This document shows, piece after piece, positions 33,606 to 33,722 of a stretch of DNA of 33,722 nt. The stretch spans positions 1 to 33,722 of the forward strand of contig JALHJR010000024.1 of NCBI GenBank assembly GCA_022840405.1, read 5' to 3'. Made by a program: the position numbers and the translations under genes. The DNA is from Tepidanaerobacter acetatoxydans_A (lineage in GTDB: Bacteria; Bacillota; Thermosediminibacteria; Thermosediminibacterales; Tepidanaerobacteraceae). The notes under the pieces are model-generated. The model ran no database searches and was not told where the DNA came from. It saw only the letters and a program-made list of their open reading frames with translations. Numbering within the stretch: the first letter of the stretch is position 1; each line of letters opens with the position of its first letter.

Positions 33606-33722
33606 GTGCGCCCGGCACGGGCGCAGTCTAATGGGTGAAAGTCCCTAGTGCGGGTCGATAGTGCCAAGCACATAGCCAAGGACAAGGGTGTCCATCGAGA
33701 GATGGAATCTGAAGGAAGTCTA
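33606..33722 (+). mobile_element. 5' end of a group II intron, probably class IIC (cut by the window end)
   Basis: The element begins GTGCGCCCGGCACGGGCGC, the group II 5' end, with a perfect GCGCCCG/CGGGCGC stem (33608-33614 with 33618-33624). AGTCTAATGGGTGAAAGTCCC follows the bacterial pattern. GGACA/TGTCC and a CCATC-GAGA-GATGG hairpin with GNRA loop (33692-33705) come next, then GAATCTGAAGGAAGTC. This closely resembles domain I of the Oceanobacillus IIC intron as I remember it. Position directly after a terminator stem is the class IIC habit. The reverse transcriptase gene and 3' end would lie beyond the window. Confidence 0.9.

Noticed and set aside
1..33722. CRISPR arrays, tRNA/rRNA genes, prophage or defence genes
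   Set aside because: I saw no regularly spaced repeats, no cloverleaf or rRNA sequence, and no gene outside housekeeping, envelope and sporulation roles apart from the intron fragment.

Overview
This 33.7 kb window is AT-rich chromosomal DNA from a spore-forming low-GC Firmicute, most likely a member of Clostridia (perhaps near Thermosediminibacterales or Thermoanaerobacterales; the lineage is inference). The evidence is the gene set and order (rpsB-tsf-pyrH-frr-uppS-cdsA-rseP-ispG-proS-polC-rimP-nusA-rnpM-ylxQ-infB-rbfA-nrnA-truB-ribF-rpsO-pnp-ylxY-ymxH-rnj-tepA-ylzJ-spoIIIE-rodZ), a Gram-positive PolC, strong AGGAGG ribosome sites, frequent TTG and GTG starts, and sporulation-linked genes. 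Every gene lies on the + strand. No gene-free stretch exceeds 300 bases; the longest is the 207-base polC-rimP leader.

Bases 1-9464 hold translation factors (S2, EF-Ts, ribosome recycling factor), UMP kinase, and an envelope/isoprenoid block (UppS, CdsA, an AI-2E-type membrane protein, RseP, IspG), followed by prolyl-tRNA synthetase. The dxr gene, which normally sits between cdsA and rseP, is absent and an AI-2E family permease gene occupies its place. ProRS is the short archaeal/eukaryal-like form.

Bases 9465-22480 hold a small GT2 glycosyltransferase, PolC, and then the nusA-infB operon, which covers ribosome maturation, transcription elongation, translation initiation, nanoRNA turnover, tRNA pseudouridylation and flavin synthesis. 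A strong promoter, an 11-codon leader ORF and a hairpin precede rimP. The segment ends with rpsO behind a three-way-junction leader of the S15 autoregulatory type.

Bases 22481-33605 hold the RNA decay genes (PNPase, RNase J), a degenerate polysaccharide deacetylase, a divergent alanine racemase, dUTPase, YmxH, the ClpP-like TepA, YlzJ, the SpoIIIE/FtsK translocase and RodZ. Relative to Bacillus subtilis, the mlpA, dpaA-dpaB, asd-dapG-dapA block is missing and alr-dut is present instead. RodZ appears to start at a CTG codon.

From 33606 to the window end lies the 5' end of a group II intron, best matched to class IIC, inserted directly after the rodZ terminator. I did not find a wholly new multi-gene system. 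The most interesting items are the intron/terminator junction, the remodelled conserved clusters, several structured leaders, non-standard starts, and a recurring overlap of stop codons with terminator stems.
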